A stretch of 64,000 nucleotides of DNA, taken from positions 651,501 through 715,500 of the forward strand of contig NZ_CP049834.1 in assembly GCF_019916085.1 (NCBI RefSeq). The letters run 5' to 3'. The position numbers were made by a program, and so were the translations under genes. The notes under the pieces were generated by a model. The model worked only from the letters and a program-made list of their open reading frames with translations. It was not told the DNA's origin and ran no database searches. How positions within the stretch are numbered: position 1 is the first letter of the stretch; each line of letters begins with the position of its first letter. Origin of the DNA: Aquirufa lenticrescens. GTDB lineage: Bacteria > Bacteroidota > Bacteroidia > Cytophagales > Spirosomataceae. Positions 17,088-25,929 of this stretch are shown here, piece by piece.

Positions 17088-17813
17088 TTATTTAGAAGAC
17101 AAATCCGGCTGCAGAGTCATATAGGACGTCTCGTTTTCGACCACGTATGTTCGCATAATAGCCATATCTTTTTCATAGGCCCCTTTTCCATAGACCTCAT
17201 CATAGGCTGTTTTTAAGGTAGAAAGTTCGTCTAATTCTTTCCAACCATTCGGGAATCGGCGAGAGAAAACTAGTCGGTTTTGGCCAGAGGTTGTGTAAGT
17301 GGCGATTTTCATGCCTGCTTTATCCCAAACTTTAGGTAAGCGCTTGATAACATCCCAAAATTCTTGCGCCGGTGCATACCGTATGGTAAGAAAATTGGAA
17401 CGTACTTTATCCGTCACCTCTTTCATGGGACTATTGCTGTATTCAGCTCTGTAAGTGATGATTTCTCCACCAGTAACTCCCTCTAAAAAGGGGGAAACTT
17501 TAAGATAGAAGTCGCTTGCTGCTTCAGAATTCGCCATAGTAGTGTTTAAGGCATCGCGCTGTTCCCAAGAAAGTCCGCGATTATAGATAGCAAGGACTTC
17601 GTTGTGGTGGCTTCCTCCAGTTAAATTATATACATTCCAAGCGAGGGGAGTTCCTGCTTTACGGAATTTAGCCACGTGGTTTTTTAGCGCCTCATTGAAG
17701 GCAGCTCGTTGTCCAGTCTTTACTTTGTAGTACTGGAAATTTGCCGTGGAGGCTTGAGCAAAAGCAGCTAATGTGAATAAACAACAGGCTGAGAATAGAA
17801 CTAGTTTTTTCAT
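17088..17813 (-). CDS. Secreted protein of unknown function, possible dimeric alpha/beta-barrel repeats
   Basis: 241 residues with a signal peptide (1-19, ending in AFAQ). Two similar halves can be seen: NFQYYKVKTGQRAAFNEAL near the N-terminus and NFLTIRYAPAQEFWDVIKR near residue 150, each a strand followed by an amphipathic helix, as in antibiotic-monooxygenase/NIPSNAP-like dimeric ferredoxin folds. No catalytic motif is identifiable and I do not recognise the family. Transcribed alone, divergently from the AraC-type regulator. Confidence 0.7.
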   Translation of the reverse strand: MKKLVLFSACCLFTLAAFAQASTANFQYYKVKTGQRAAFNEALKNHVAKFRKAGTPLAWNVYNLTGGSHHNEVLAIYNRGLSWEQRDALNTTMANSEAASDFYLKVSPFLEGVTGGEIITYRAEYSNSPMKEVTDKVRSNFLTIRYAPAQEFWDVIKRLPKVWDKAGMKIATYTTSGQNRLVFSRRFPNGWKELDELSTLKTAYDEVYGKGAYEKDMAIMRTYVVENETSYMTLQPDLSSK

Positions 17814-17940
17814 GGTTTAATCATGTTAAAGGTGAAGTCCAAATTTTCAACTTTTGCGTGACTTGGAATGTCTAATTAGCTTGTATTTTGTCCATTTTTA
17901 ACTAATTTTTGTCTACTATTTAGAAGTTAACCAAAAGGCT

Positions 17941-19098
17941 ATGTTTGATTTCGTGCCCTATTTATCCTTTTTAACGAGTGGTATTGGGGTTTTATTTATT
18001 TGTTATTTACTAGTTCGCTTTCCACGAATACCTCAAGTGTATATGTTGGGATGGATCATATTCTCGTTGGTTTTTCTGGAATTTTACATCTATGCGTTAA
18101 CCTCAAAGCATATTTATCAAATGCTTTTTATTCTAAGGACACCTAATATCATTCGGATTTTCTTACCGGTGGTTCTTTACTGGTATGTACGTCAGATGCT
18201 TTTGCCTTCTATGAATGCCAAGGTAATGCACTATTGGCATTTCGTTTTTCCGGTATTACTAACTATCGGAGTGATGCCTGATTTATTTTTATCGGCAGTA
18301 GAAAAAACAGCAATTTTAGATCATTATTATGCCCAAAACAAATACTTTATTTCCACTCCTATGGGTTGGCTTCCTTCCGGATTTGTACAACCAGCTTCTA
18401 TTTTGTTTGGTATTGTTTATGGGGTGATTACTTTGTTTTTGATTTGGCAGACGAAACATAAAATGGGAACATCATATGTGCATATAAATAAGCAATCGTT
18501 AATCTGGTTGAATTTATTGAGTGGTGCAATAACTATTTATTTTTTGCTTCAATTGTATCAATACATCAATTTGTTTCTGAATAATTCATTTGATCCGCCC
18601 TCTCAATTGATTAAATGCGCCATCGGGATATCGCTTTTTACCTATTTCATTACGACGCCTAATGTGCAGGAAAACATGGACGGTTGTATTTTGCCCAAAG
18701 AAAAGGGGACACCTACTATCCCAGAAATACAGCCTGATCTCATTTTAGCCGTGGCGTCAGATATGGAAGCCATCGCATTTGATAAAAAAATGAAAACAGA
18801 TCAAGCGTATTTATCACCTGATTTTGACCTTGCTGTCATGGCGAAATTAGTGGATATGCCACCGGCAAAATTGTCTAAGCAGATAAAAATGTATTACGGC
18901 ATTTCCTTTGCAGAATATATCAATCGCTTGCGTATTCATCATTTTCTTCAACAACGTTCGTCTTTTGATCAGTACACATTAGAAACCTATATGTACCAAA
19001 GTGGATTCACGAATCGCTCCACTTTCTATGTAGCTTTTAAAAAATACGTGGGGGTGAATCCGAGTTTTTATTTGAAGGAAATAAGCCAATCGAGCTAA
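17941..19098 (+). CDS. Membrane-bound AraC-family transcriptional regulator
   Basis: 385 residues. Residues 1 to about 240 are seven or so hydrophobic helices forming an N-terminal membrane sensor; the C-terminal ~95 residues are an AraC/XylS DNA-binding domain with two helix-turn-helix units (LAVMAKLVDMPPAKLSKQIK and TLETYMYQSGFTNRSTFYVA) ending with the usual VGVNPSFYLKE. Such 7TM-AraC proteins are common in Bacteroidota and respond to unknown extracellular signals. The divergent secreted-protein gene across a 127-base gap is a plausible target (inference). Confidence 0.88.
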   Translation: MFDFVPYLSFLTSGIGVLFICYLLVRFPRIPQVYMLGWIIFSLVFLEFYIYALTSKHIYQMLFILRTPNIIRIFLPVVLYWYVRQMLLPSMNAKVMHYWHFVFPVLLTIGVMPDLFLSAVEKTAILDHYYAQNKYFISTPMGWLPSGFVQPASILFGIVYGVITLFLIWQTKHKMGTSYVHINKQSLIWLNLLSGAITIYFLLQLYQYINLFLNNSFDPPSQLIKCAIGISLFTYFITTPNVQENMDGCILPKEKGTPTIPEIQPDLILAVASDMEAIAFDKKMKTDQAYLSPDFDLAVMAKLVDMPPAKLSKQIKMYYGISFAEYINRLRIHHFLQQRSSFDQYTLETYMYQSGFTNRSTFYVAFKKYVGVNPSFYLKEISQSS

Positions 19099-19174
19099 AG
19101 CACACGTTACATCCCATTAATTGACTACATTTGCCTCCGTTAAAGCCTATATTGGTGGAACTTATAAGCAGATA

Positions 19175-19828
19175 ATGCCTAAGAATGTTAAGATATCGGT
19201 ATTGATGGCCGTCTATAATACGGACTTTCAATTAACCAAAAGAGCCATTGATTCTGTTTTACAGCAAGATTTTCAGGATTTCGAGTTGATCATCATTGAT
19301 GATGGCAGTACGGAAAATGACCGTAAGGCATTGCTTGAATATGTGGAAGCCTACGAGGAGAAAATCGTGTACATCAGGCACCGCAATCGCGGACAGGCTG
19401 AATCCATTAATCGCGGTGTGTTAAATAGTGTGGGGGAATTTATCACCATTTTAGATAGTGATGATGAGTACAAGCCCTATCATTTGAGCACCTGTTTGAA
19501 AGAGATTGAAAATGTCGATTTGATCTGTTCTACCGCAGAAACCGTGGTGGACACGGTGGAAGATTATTATGTTCCGGATAAAAACGACCTGAGTAAACCG
19601 ATACATTTGGATGATGCGGTTCTTTTTGGGACCTTATTTGGCCATCAAAAAGTGTTCAAAAGCATCGACTTCAAGGGTGGTTTTGCAGCAGATTCAGCCT
19701 TCTATGAACGTGCTGAGATCGAATTTAAAACGAAGAAGGTATTCCAAAGATCTTACATCTATTACCGCAATAATCCGAACTCCACCTGCGCCTTATTGAA
19801 GCAAGAACTCCTGTTGAACGCGAATTAA
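19175..19828 (+). CDS. Family 2 glycosyltransferase
   Basis: 217 residues from the ATG at 19175; the frame extends upstream only through a TTG. GT-A fold of GT2: VLMAVYNTDF at the N-terminus, LIIIDDGSTEN with the nucleotide-binding Asp pair (DDGS, 42-45), HRNRGQAESINRG, and the metal-binding DSDD (94-97). It should transfer a sugar from a nucleotide-sugar donor. The protein is short and lacks the C-terminal membrane or acceptor region of larger GT2s. Its stop is 2 bases before the next gene, so the two form a unit. Confidence 0.87.
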   Translation: MPKNVKISVLMAVYNTDFQLTKRAIDSVLQQDFQDFELIIIDDGSTENDRKALLEYVEAYEEKIVYIRHRNRGQAESINRGVLNSVGEFITILDSDDEYKPYHLSTCLKEIENVDLICSTAETVVDTVEDYYVPDKNDLSKPIHLDDAVLFGTLFGHQKVFKSIDFKGGFAADSAFYERAEIEFKTKKVFQRSYIYYRNNPNSTCALLKQELLLNAN

Positions 19829-19830
19829 TC

Positions 19831-20565
19831 ATGCAACATCTTGTTTTAGCTTGCCACATAACGGGAGTGTATGATGTGAATCGGAATATGACGTTAGCGG
19901 ATGATTCTTACGAACTCGTTCGAGAATGGGCGGAATCGGTGGCTGCAGCTAAACTTCATGGGGTCATTTTTCATAACAACTTTTCAGATGAAACGTGTGC
20001 AACATATTCGACTGAGCACGTTTCCTTTGAGCGCATTACTTACAACCCTCAGTTTAATCCGAATGTCTTTCGTTATTTTGTCTACCGCGATTATCTAGCT
20101 AAGATTACGCAGGTTCAGGGTGTTTTTGTGACGGATGTTTCGGATGTGACGTTAGCCCAAAACCCTTTTATTCATCCGCTTTTTACAGCTAATCCAGATT
20201 GGCTTTTCTGCGGGGATGAGCCTAAAACATTGAACAATGAGTGGATGCTGGCACATGCAGAGCATTTGCGTGGGCAAATTGCAGATTATGCCGCCTATGA
20301 GGAACGTTTTGCTTCCGAGGCCCTGTTAAATTGCGGCGTTTTCGGAGGACATTTTCCTTTGTTTTTTGATTTTTTGCAGCAGCTGTGTGCCTTGCATTCA
20401 ACCTATAATCACACTAATAAAACGGCTTATACGGGCGATATGGGCGCCTTTAATTACCTCGCCAGAACGCGATTTGATGACAATTTACACCACGGAGCTC
20501 CCGTAAATACGGTTTTCAAAGCCTACGAAAATGACCGAATGGATTGCTGGTTTAGGCACAAATAA
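19831..20565 (+). CDS. Putative nucleotide-diphospho-sugar transferase-like protein
   Basis: 244 residues, no signal peptide. The pattern resembles GT-A glycosyltransferases: an N-terminal strand LVLACHITGVYD, a possible metal-binding DVSD (102-105) in GVFVTDVSDVTLAQNPF, an NCGVFGGH segment near residue 170 and TGDMGAFNYL near the C-terminus. I cannot name the family with certainty. Two bases downstream of the GT2 gene, so they likely work together on one glycan. It ends 2 bases before the stop of the convergent dipeptidase gene. Confidence 0.6.
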   Translation: MQHLVLACHITGVYDVNRNMTLADDSYELVREWAESVAAAKLHGVIFHNNFSDETCATYSTEHVSFERITYNPQFNPNVFRYFVYRDYLAKITQVQGVFVTDVSDVTLAQNPFIHPLFTANPDWLFCGDEPKTLNNEWMLAHAEHLRGQIADYAAYEERFASEALLNCGVFGGHFPLFFDFLQQLCALHSTYNHTNKTAYTGDMGAFNYLARTRFDDNLHHGAPVNTVFKAYENDRMDCWFRHK

Positions 20566-20567
20566 AT

Positions 20568-21716
20568 CTAGTTATTTGCCAAATAAACACGTAAGAAATT
20601 ACCCCCTAAAACCTTGCTGATATCCTTGTTTGAATATCCTCTAGCGATTAATGCCTGAGTGAAAAGTGGGTAATCTAACACTGTTTTCAATTGCTTCGGT
20701 GCAGAATTAATCCCGTCAAAATCAGAGCCCAAACCCACGTGATCTACTCCGATTAGTTTCACGATGTGGTCGAAATGCTTCATCAATTGTTCTAGATCAG
20801 GCTTGATGGCATCGCTTTCAAGTGGGTATTTGTCAGATATAGCAGTGAAAGCATATTCCGTTTGCATTCCTGACTTGATTAAGGAGTCGATTTCAGCGGC
20901 ATGGTTTTTACGGAAAGCGGCATCTTTTTTGAAGAAATCTACATCCACAAATCCAGAAAAGAAGTTTAGATGGATCACTCCGCCATTCTTACCGATAGCG
21001 ATAATCTGATCATCTTTTAGATTTCTAGACACAGGGCAAATACTGTAAGCATTGCTGTGTGAAGCAATAATTGGTTTTGTCGTCGTTTTAATCACATCCC
21101 AAAACGTCGTTTCCCCTACATGTGACACGTCGACAATCATACCCAGCTGGTTCATTTTTTTAACCACCGTTTTGCCAAAATCCGTCAAGCCTTTAGGACC
21201 CTTGTAATCCGGATTCTTCTCATCCGCATGCGAACTAGCCCAGCCTGGTGAATTGTTCCAAGTCAATGTCATATACCGCACTCCGCGATTATAAAAGGTC
21301 TCTAATTTCTGTAGATCACTATCAATCATGTGGCCACCCTCAACCCCGAATTGCGCTACTAATTTTTGCTCTTTTAAGGCGCGCTGGATGTCTTTCCAGG
21401 ATTTGGCAATCACCACCTTATCTGGATTTCTCGCTGCCACCGCATACAAACTATCCATCTCCCGCATCGCCCACGCATACGGATTCACTTTCTCCCCATC
21501 ACACCAAATCGAAAACAATTGGTAATCCACCCCGCCCTTTTTAAATCGCGCTAAATCTGAGTGATTAATCCCCGTCAAATCCTGATCAAGTGACACTTTC
21601 TTCTCGATACAAGCTGTTAAGCAGTCATTGTGCGTGTCGACTAAAATGGATTTAAAATGGATGTCTTGGGCGAAGGCGGAGAAGGATAGGAGGAGTAGGA
21701 GTAAAAGGTGTTTCAT
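20568..21716 (-). CDS. Secreted membrane-dipeptidase family (M19) zinc peptidase
   Basis: 382 residues with a signal peptide (1-16). M19 renal-dipeptidase motifs are present: VDTHND (first His/Asp zinc ligands, His29 and Asp31), QFGVEGGH (bridging Glu), VDVSHVGETTFWDV and ASHSNAYSICP (His ligands) and GVDHVGLGSDFDGI near the C-terminus. It should cleave dipeptides, including those with a C-terminal D-residue, in the periplasm. Transcribed alone. Confidence 0.92.
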   Translation of the reverse strand: MKHLLLLLLLSFSAFAQDIHFKSILVDTHNDCLTACIEKKVSLDQDLTGINHSDLARFKKGGVDYQLFSIWCDGEKVNPYAWAMREMDSLYAVAARNPDKVVIAKSWKDIQRALKEQKLVAQFGVEGGHMIDSDLQKLETFYNRGVRYMTLTWNNSPGWASSHADEKNPDYKGPKGLTDFGKTVVKKMNQLGMIVDVSHVGETTFWDVIKTTTKPIIASHSNAYSICPVSRNLKDDQIIAIGKNGGVIHLNFFSGFVDVDFFKKDAAFRKNHAAEIDSLIKSGMQTEYAFTAISDKYPLESDAIKPDLEQLMKHFDHIVKLIGVDHVGLGSDFDGINSAPKQLKTVLDYPLFTQALIARGYSNKDISKVLGGNFLRVYLANN

Positions 21717-21759
21717 AAGGTTAAGGTTTTATTGAAATTATCAGTTTTTTACGATTAAA

Positions 21760-21942
21760 CCAATAAGACGCTATAAATCAGGAATTACTAATTTGTTTCG
21801 TATATATTTGCCAATGGTAGATGAGTGGTTTCTATATGATAATTCTAACATCGGAACGGAGTTAATTGCTGAGAAAACAAGAGAAAAATTTGTAATCATT
21901 TACAACTTAGAAAAATGGCAACAGCTAAATCAAGTCAATTGA
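21760..21942 (+). pseudogene. C-terminal remnant of a zeta-type toxin (COG4185 predicted ATPase/kinase)
   Basis: The frame is open from 21736 and encodes a stretch that fits the C-terminal signature of COG4185 zeta-toxin-family proteins: PIRRYKSGITNLFRIYLP, then VDEWFLYDNSN, then ELIAE and a final IYNLEKWQQL. The N-terminal P-loop kinase core is absent: upstream lies an in-frame stop (TGA at 21733) and then the dipeptidase start on the other strand. The remaining piece therefore cannot be an active toxin. It overlaps a small intact antitoxin-like gene by 28 bases. Confidence 0.6.
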
Positions 21943-22094
21943 AAAAAAATATGTCTATTGCAGAAAAGCTGGAGATAGGCATGAAACTCGTGAAAGCCGA
22001 CCTAATCGCCTACAAAAAAGCCAAAAACTCAGAAATAGTAGTCATGCAAGGCGATAAAATTGTCTATTTAAAACCAGATGAAATCCCTGAATAA
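21915..22094 (+). CDS. Small antitoxin-like protein linked to the zeta-toxin remnant
   Basis: 59-residue frame, intact from ATG to TAA. The sequence (central MSIAEKLEIGMKLVKADLIAYKK, then SEIVVMQGDKIVYLKP) is a basic helical protein followed by a short hairpin, in the style of the small partners of COG4185 toxins in Bacteroidota. The start codon lies within the toxin remnant's 3' end and the 3' end reaches the pterin-dehydratase gene. Assignment as antitoxin is inference from context and composition. Confidence 0.5.
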   Translation: MATAKSSQLKKNMSIAEKLEIGMKLVKADLIAYKKAKNSEIVVMQGDKIVYLKPDEIPE

Positions 22095-22098
22095 ATCC

Positions 22099-22341
22099 AT
22101 GACCAGCTGGAAAACAACCAATCAATCCCTTGAGAAAACCTTCGAATTTGCAACCTTCGAAGAGGCGATGCAATTCATGCAGGAAGCCACTCCTTTTATC
22201 AGCCAAACGGATCATCATCCCACTTGGTCAAATACTTATAATCGGGTTCAAGTGACCATTACAACACACGATGCAGGTAATCAGGTGACTGAGAAGGACT
22301 ATACATTAGCGAACTATTTAGACGAATTATTTAAGCGATGA
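22099..22341 (+). CDS. phhB: Pterin-4a-carbinolamine dehydratase
   Basis: 80 residues from the ATG at 22099 (MTSWKTTNQSLEKTFEF); an alternative ATG at 22078 would overlap the antitoxin-like gene. The family signature is complete: HHPTWSNTYNRVQVTITTHD followed by VTEKDYTLA, including the His-His pair that dehydrates 4a-hydroxytetrahydrobiopterin. It recycles the pterin cofactor of aromatic amino-acid hydroxylases; no hydroxylase gene is visible here. Overlaps the next gene by 4 bases. Confidence 0.9.
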   Translation: MTSWKTTNQSLEKTFEFATFEEAMQFMQEATPFISQTDHHPTWSNTYNRVQVTITTHDAGNQVTEKDYTLANYLDELFKR

Positions 22342-22781
22342 AAAAAATACTATTACTCCTATTATTGTGCCCTTTGCTGGCGATGAGTCAACAAAAAACA
22401 TCCGATGAGGATCAAATCAAAGCCGTCATTTTAAAGACCTTTTCTGCGATGAAATCCGTGGATTCTGTTGCCTTGAAGTCTTGTTTTATGAGCAATGCTA
22501 TGTTGCATATTAGTCAGGTTAAGCCGGAGGGGAATACGCTGAGAGAAGTGCCGGCTGCTAAATTCATCCAAAATGTGATGACCAGAAAGCCGGGTGACAT
22601 GGATGAGCGCGTGCTTTCGTGGGGACCTATTTTAATCGACGAAGAAATTGCGACGGCTTGGGTTCCTTATGAGTTTTACTTCAATGGAAAGTTTACGCAC
22701 AAAGGGGTAGATGTATTTATATTCGTTAAATCGGGTAATGAATTCAAAATCAAGACGCTCTTGTATAATATGCATCAATAG
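22338..22781 (+). CDS. Secreted NTF2/SnoaL-like protein
   Basis: 147 residues with a signal peptide (MKKILLLLLLCPLLAMSQ). The rest shows the NTF2-like pattern: long N-terminal helix (DEDQIKAVILKTFSAMKSVD), then strands including ATAWVPYEFYFNGKFTHKG and DVFIFVKSGNEFKI. Binding or catalytic function unknown. The start overlaps the pterin dehydratase stop (ATGA), and the alpha/beta-hydrolase follows 5 bases later, giving a three-gene run. Confidence 0.75.
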   Translation: MKKILLLLLLCPLLAMSQQKTSDEDQIKAVILKTFSAMKSVDSVALKSCFMSNAMLHISQVKPEGNTLREVPAAKFIQNVMTRKPGDMDERVLSWGPILIDEEIATAWVPYEFYFNGKFTHKGVDVFIFVKSGNEFKIKTLLYNMHQ

Positions 22782-22786
22782 GTTCT

Positions 22787-23716
22787 ATGAGAAAATATCT
22801 ACTCGGATTATTTGCGCTGTTTTTGTTGAATGCTTGCACATCTTCTACATCTCCTAAGGAAGGTTTTATTGAGGTAGAGGGAGGTAAAATATGGTACCGG
22901 ATAGATGGAGATGGAGATAAAACGCCATTGCTTTTATTGCATGGGGGGCCTGGTTCCTCGAGTTATTATTTAGAGCCCTTGAAGGAACTAAGTAAGGATA
23001 GGCCGGTTATATTTATTGATCAATTGGGCTGTGGTCGTTCTACGCGCATTACGGATACCACTTTGATGACCATTGAGAAAAATGTGGAGCAATTAGAGCA
23101 GGTCAGAAAGGCACTCAAGTTAGAACGCTTTTATTTGTATGGACATTCTTGGGGCACCATGTTGGGGATGGATTATTATTTGAAATACCCTAAAGGAATA
23201 AAGGCGCTTATTTTTGCGAGTCCTTTATTTAGTACCAAAATTTGGACAAAAGATGCAGATACCTTGATTGCTGCCTTACCTGAAGCAACTCAAAAAGCCA
23301 TCAGAGAAAGTGATGAGCAAAAAAACTATACATCGGAATCCTATAAACAGGCGATGAAAGTATATTATAAAGCTCATTTAAGACGCGGAAACGATACAAA
23401 ATCGCGGAAGGATACACTTGATCGGTATTTTGGAGAAAAGGTCTACACCTTTATGTGGGGGCCTAGTGAATTTAAGGCTACGGGAAATTTGCTTCACTAT
23501 GATCGATTAAAAGAGTTGGCTACCATAAAGGTTCCTACGCTTTTAACAGCTGGGGAATTTGATGAAGCTAGGCCAGTAAGCGTCCGCTATTTTACAAGTT
23601 TAATCCCAGGAGCTCAATTTCAAGTCATTTCCGATGCTGCTCATGTAACGATGGGGGATAATCCTAGAGAAAATAATCGCGTTCTGCGTCAGTTTTTACA
23701 GAAGATGGATAAATAA
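22787..23716 (+). CDS. Lipoprotein alpha/beta-hydrolase, proline-iminopeptidase-like
   Basis: 309 residues with lipobox LNAC (Cys17). Motifs: LHGGPGSSSYY (51-61), FIDQLGCGRS (76-85), nucleophile elbow GHSWGT with Ser121, and the C-terminal DAAHVTMGDNP with catalytic His. This is the classic S33 proline-iminopeptidase/tricorn-interacting-factor layout with cap-domain insertion (about 150-240). Related to the gene at 15974-16978. Last gene of the run that begins with pterin dehydratase. Confidence 0.87.
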   Translation: MRKYLLGLFALFLLNACTSSTSPKEGFIEVEGGKIWYRIDGDGDKTPLLLLHGGPGSSSYYLEPLKELSKDRPVIFIDQLGCGRSTRITDTTLMTIEKNVEQLEQVRKALKLERFYLYGHSWGTMLGMDYYLKYPKGIKALIFASPLFSTKIWTKDADTLIAALPEATQKAIRESDEQKNYTSESYKQAMKVYYKAHLRRGNDTKSRKDTLDRYFGEKVYTFMWGPSEFKATGNLLHYDRLKELATIKVPTLLTAGEFDEARPVSVRYFTSLIPGAQFQVISDAAHVTMGDNPRENNRVLRQFLQKMDK

Positions 23717-23762
23717 TAGTTTCCCTTTTACTATTTTTTAGACAATTTTTTCTTTGTTAAAA

Positions 23763-23799
23763 TATATTTGGTATTATTGGTATATAAAAGATACCAAAT
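23763..23799 (+). promoter_or_regulatory. TATATTTG box and overlapping inverted repeats before the PQQ dehydrogenase gene
   Basis: A TATATTTG matching the Bacteroidota -7 consensus TAnnTTTG lies at 23763-23770. It overlaps a perfect 9-bp inverted repeat: ATTTGGTAT (23766-23774) with ATACCAAAT (23791-23799). A second TTGGTAT (23777-23783) can pair with the same right arm across a 7-base loop. No clear -33 TTTG is seen at the right spacing. Confidence 0.45.
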
Positions 23800-23821
23800 C
23801 TAATCTATACCTTATAATACA

Positions 23822-25915
23822 ATGAAAAAAGCAGTACTTCTGTTTTCCGCAGCTGTCCTTTTTCTAGGCAGCATCGCATTTATCACGAAATCAATTCCAG
23901 GATCACCATTGCACATTGCTAAAGTAGTGGGTGCCGTTCAGGACCAACAAATTGCGAGTGTTGATGACAACACGGGTGATTGGTTGACCTATGGTCGCAA
24001 TTATGGCGAGGAACGTTTTAGCCCTTTGGGACAAATTACTAAAGATAATGTCAGCCAATTAGGTTTAGCTTGGAGCTTGAATTTAGGTACAAAACGGGGT
24101 ATTGAAGGAACACCTTTAGTGGTGGACGGTATCATGTTTTTAAGTGGGCCTTGGAGCGTGGTGTATGCTATTGATACGCGAAAAGGTAAAATATTGTGGA
24201 CCTATGATCCTCAGGTGCCTAAAGGTTTTGCTGAGAAGGCATGCTGCGATGTAGTAAATCGTGGTCTAGCGATGTACAAAGGGAATATTTTTGTAGGAAC
24301 CTTGGATGGACGTTTGGTGTCCATTAATGCGGCTACAGGTAAAAAGAAATGGGAGGTATTATCTGTTTCGCACGATCGTTCTTATACGATTACAGGAGCG
24401 CCCCGCGTGATGGATGGTAAAGTAATTATCGGAAATAGCGGTGCTGAATATGGTGTGAGAGGGTATGTGACGGCATATGATGCGATGACTGGCAAGAAAA
24501 TTTGGCGATTCTTCACTGTTCCAGGGAATCCTGCGAATGGATTTGAGCATCCCGAGATGAAAGAAGCGGCTAAAACGTGGAATGGTGAATGGTGGAAATA
24601 CGGTGGTGGTGGAACGGCTTGGGATGCCTTTGCCTATGATCCTAAGTTGAAACTTATTTATGTGGGTACCGGAAATGGATCCCCTTGGAATCGAGAAATC
24701 AGAAGCCCAGGCGGTGGAGATAACCTATACCTTTCCTCCATTTTAGCGATTCATGCGGAGACAGGAAAATTGAAATGGCATTACCAAACTACTCCAGGTG
24801 ATTCATGGGATTTTACAGCGGTACAACAAATCATTTTGACCCAATTAGAAATCAAAGGCAAAAAGCGCGAAGTGTTGATGCAGGCACCTAAAAACGGGTT
24901 CTTCTATGTATTGGATCGTAACACAGGGGAGTTATTGTCAGCTGAACCTTATGTGTATGTGAACTGGGCTTCTAAAGTGGATTTGAAAACGGGAAGACCG
25001 GTGGAGAATCCGAATGCTCGTTATGTAACAAGTAATGAACAGATTTATCCGAGTGTTTTTGGAGGACACAATTGGCAAGCAATGGCCTTTAATCCGAAAA
25101 CGAATTTAGTGTATATTCCCGCTAGAGAACGTTCATCATCACATGGTAACCAGCAGGATTTTGTTTATGATAAGGACCATTGGAGCACTGGAAATAAAAG
25201 TAATCCGGCTAATCCAACAAACAAGGATTCCTATGTGGTAAAGTCTCTGGGTAAATTAATTGCGTGGGATCCAGTTTTAAACAAAGAAGTTTGGCATAAA
25301 ACGGAGAAAACCGGTTGGAATTCGGGTGTACTTACAACCTCAGAATTAGTTTTCCAAGGCAATGCAGAAGGCGATTTTAACGCCTTAGATGCCAGGACGG
25401 GAAAAGTGCTTTGGACTAAAAACTTGGGTACAGGCATCGTTGCGCCTCCTATTACCTATTTAGTGGATGGAGTTCAATATGTTACCATTGCTGTGGGTTG
25501 GGGCGGAGTTGTAGGGCTTTCAAACAGAAGTACGGAACAGATAAATCCAGGGACGGTTTACACGTTTGCTATAGGCAAAAATGTAGCGATGCCCGTATAT
25601 GAAAAGGAGCCAAAGAAGGAATATTTGACTTTACCTGTTGAAATTTCAGACGAGCAAGTCGCGAAAGGGGCTAGTTTATTTGGGAAATATTGCGGGCCAT
25701 GTCATAACCTAAATGCAGGTAATCCTGGTGGAACAATCCCTAACTTGACTTATTCTCATCCAGACATCATGGGTGCTTTCCATCAAATCGTGAGAGATGG
25801 TATTTTCTTGCCAAAGGGCATGCCGAAGTTTGGCGGAAGACTAAATGACACGGACATTTCGAACATCAAAGGGTATATCCTTGCGACTGCGAAGAAAAAT
25901 AGAGAGACTAAATAA
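23822..25915 (+). CDS. PQQ-dependent alcohol dehydrogenase with fused cytochrome c (quinohemoprotein)
   Basis: 697 residues with an N-terminal export signal. An eight-bladed beta-propeller of the methanol/ethanol dehydrogenase family comes first: adjacent Cys141-Cys142 (disulfide stacking on PQQ), Glu209 in GAEYGVRG, Asn285 in GTGNGSPWN and Asp330 in GDSWDFT are the metal and catalytic residues. Position 332 is Thr, not the extra Asp of lanthanide-dependent XoxF enzymes, so calcium is expected. A C-terminal cytochrome c domain has Cys624, Cys627, His628 (CGPCH) and axial Met667 (GMPKFGG). It oxidises alcohols or sugars in the periplasm and passes electrons to the respiratory chain. PQQ synthesis genes are not in the window. 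Confidence 0.92.
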   Translation: MKKAVLLFSAAVLFLGSIAFITKSIPGSPLHIAKVVGAVQDQQIASVDDNTGDWLTYGRNYGEERFSPLGQITKDNVSQLGLAWSLNLGTKRGIEGTPLVVDGIMFLSGPWSVVYAIDTRKGKILWTYDPQVPKGFAEKACCDVVNRGLAMYKGNIFVGTLDGRLVSINAATGKKKWEVLSVSHDRSYTITGAPRVMDGKVIIGNSGAEYGVRGYVTAYDAMTGKKIWRFFTVPGNPANGFEHPEMKEAAKTWNGEWWKYGGGGTAWDAFAYDPKLKLIYVGTGNGSPWNREIRSPGGGDNLYLSSILAIHAETGKLKWHYQTTPGDSWDFTAVQQIILTQLEIKGKKREVLMQAPKNGFFYVLDRNTGELLSAEPYVYVNWASKVDLKTGRPVENPNARYVTSNEQIYPSVFGGHNWQAMAFNPKTNLVYIPARERSSSHGNQQDFVYDKDHWSTGNKSNPANPTNKDSYVVKSLGKLIAWDPVLNKEVWHKTEKTGWNSGVLTTSELVFQGNAEGDFNALDARTGKVLWTKNLGTGIVAPPITYLVDGVQYVTIAVGWGGVVGLSNRSTEQINPGTVYTFAIGKNVAMPVYEKEPKKEYLTLPVEISDEQVAKGASLFGKYCGPCHNLNAGNPGGTIPNLTYSHPDIMGAFHQIVRDGIFLPKGMPKFGGRLNDTDISNIKGYILATAKKNRETK

Positions 25916-25929
25916 ACGTAAATTATCAT

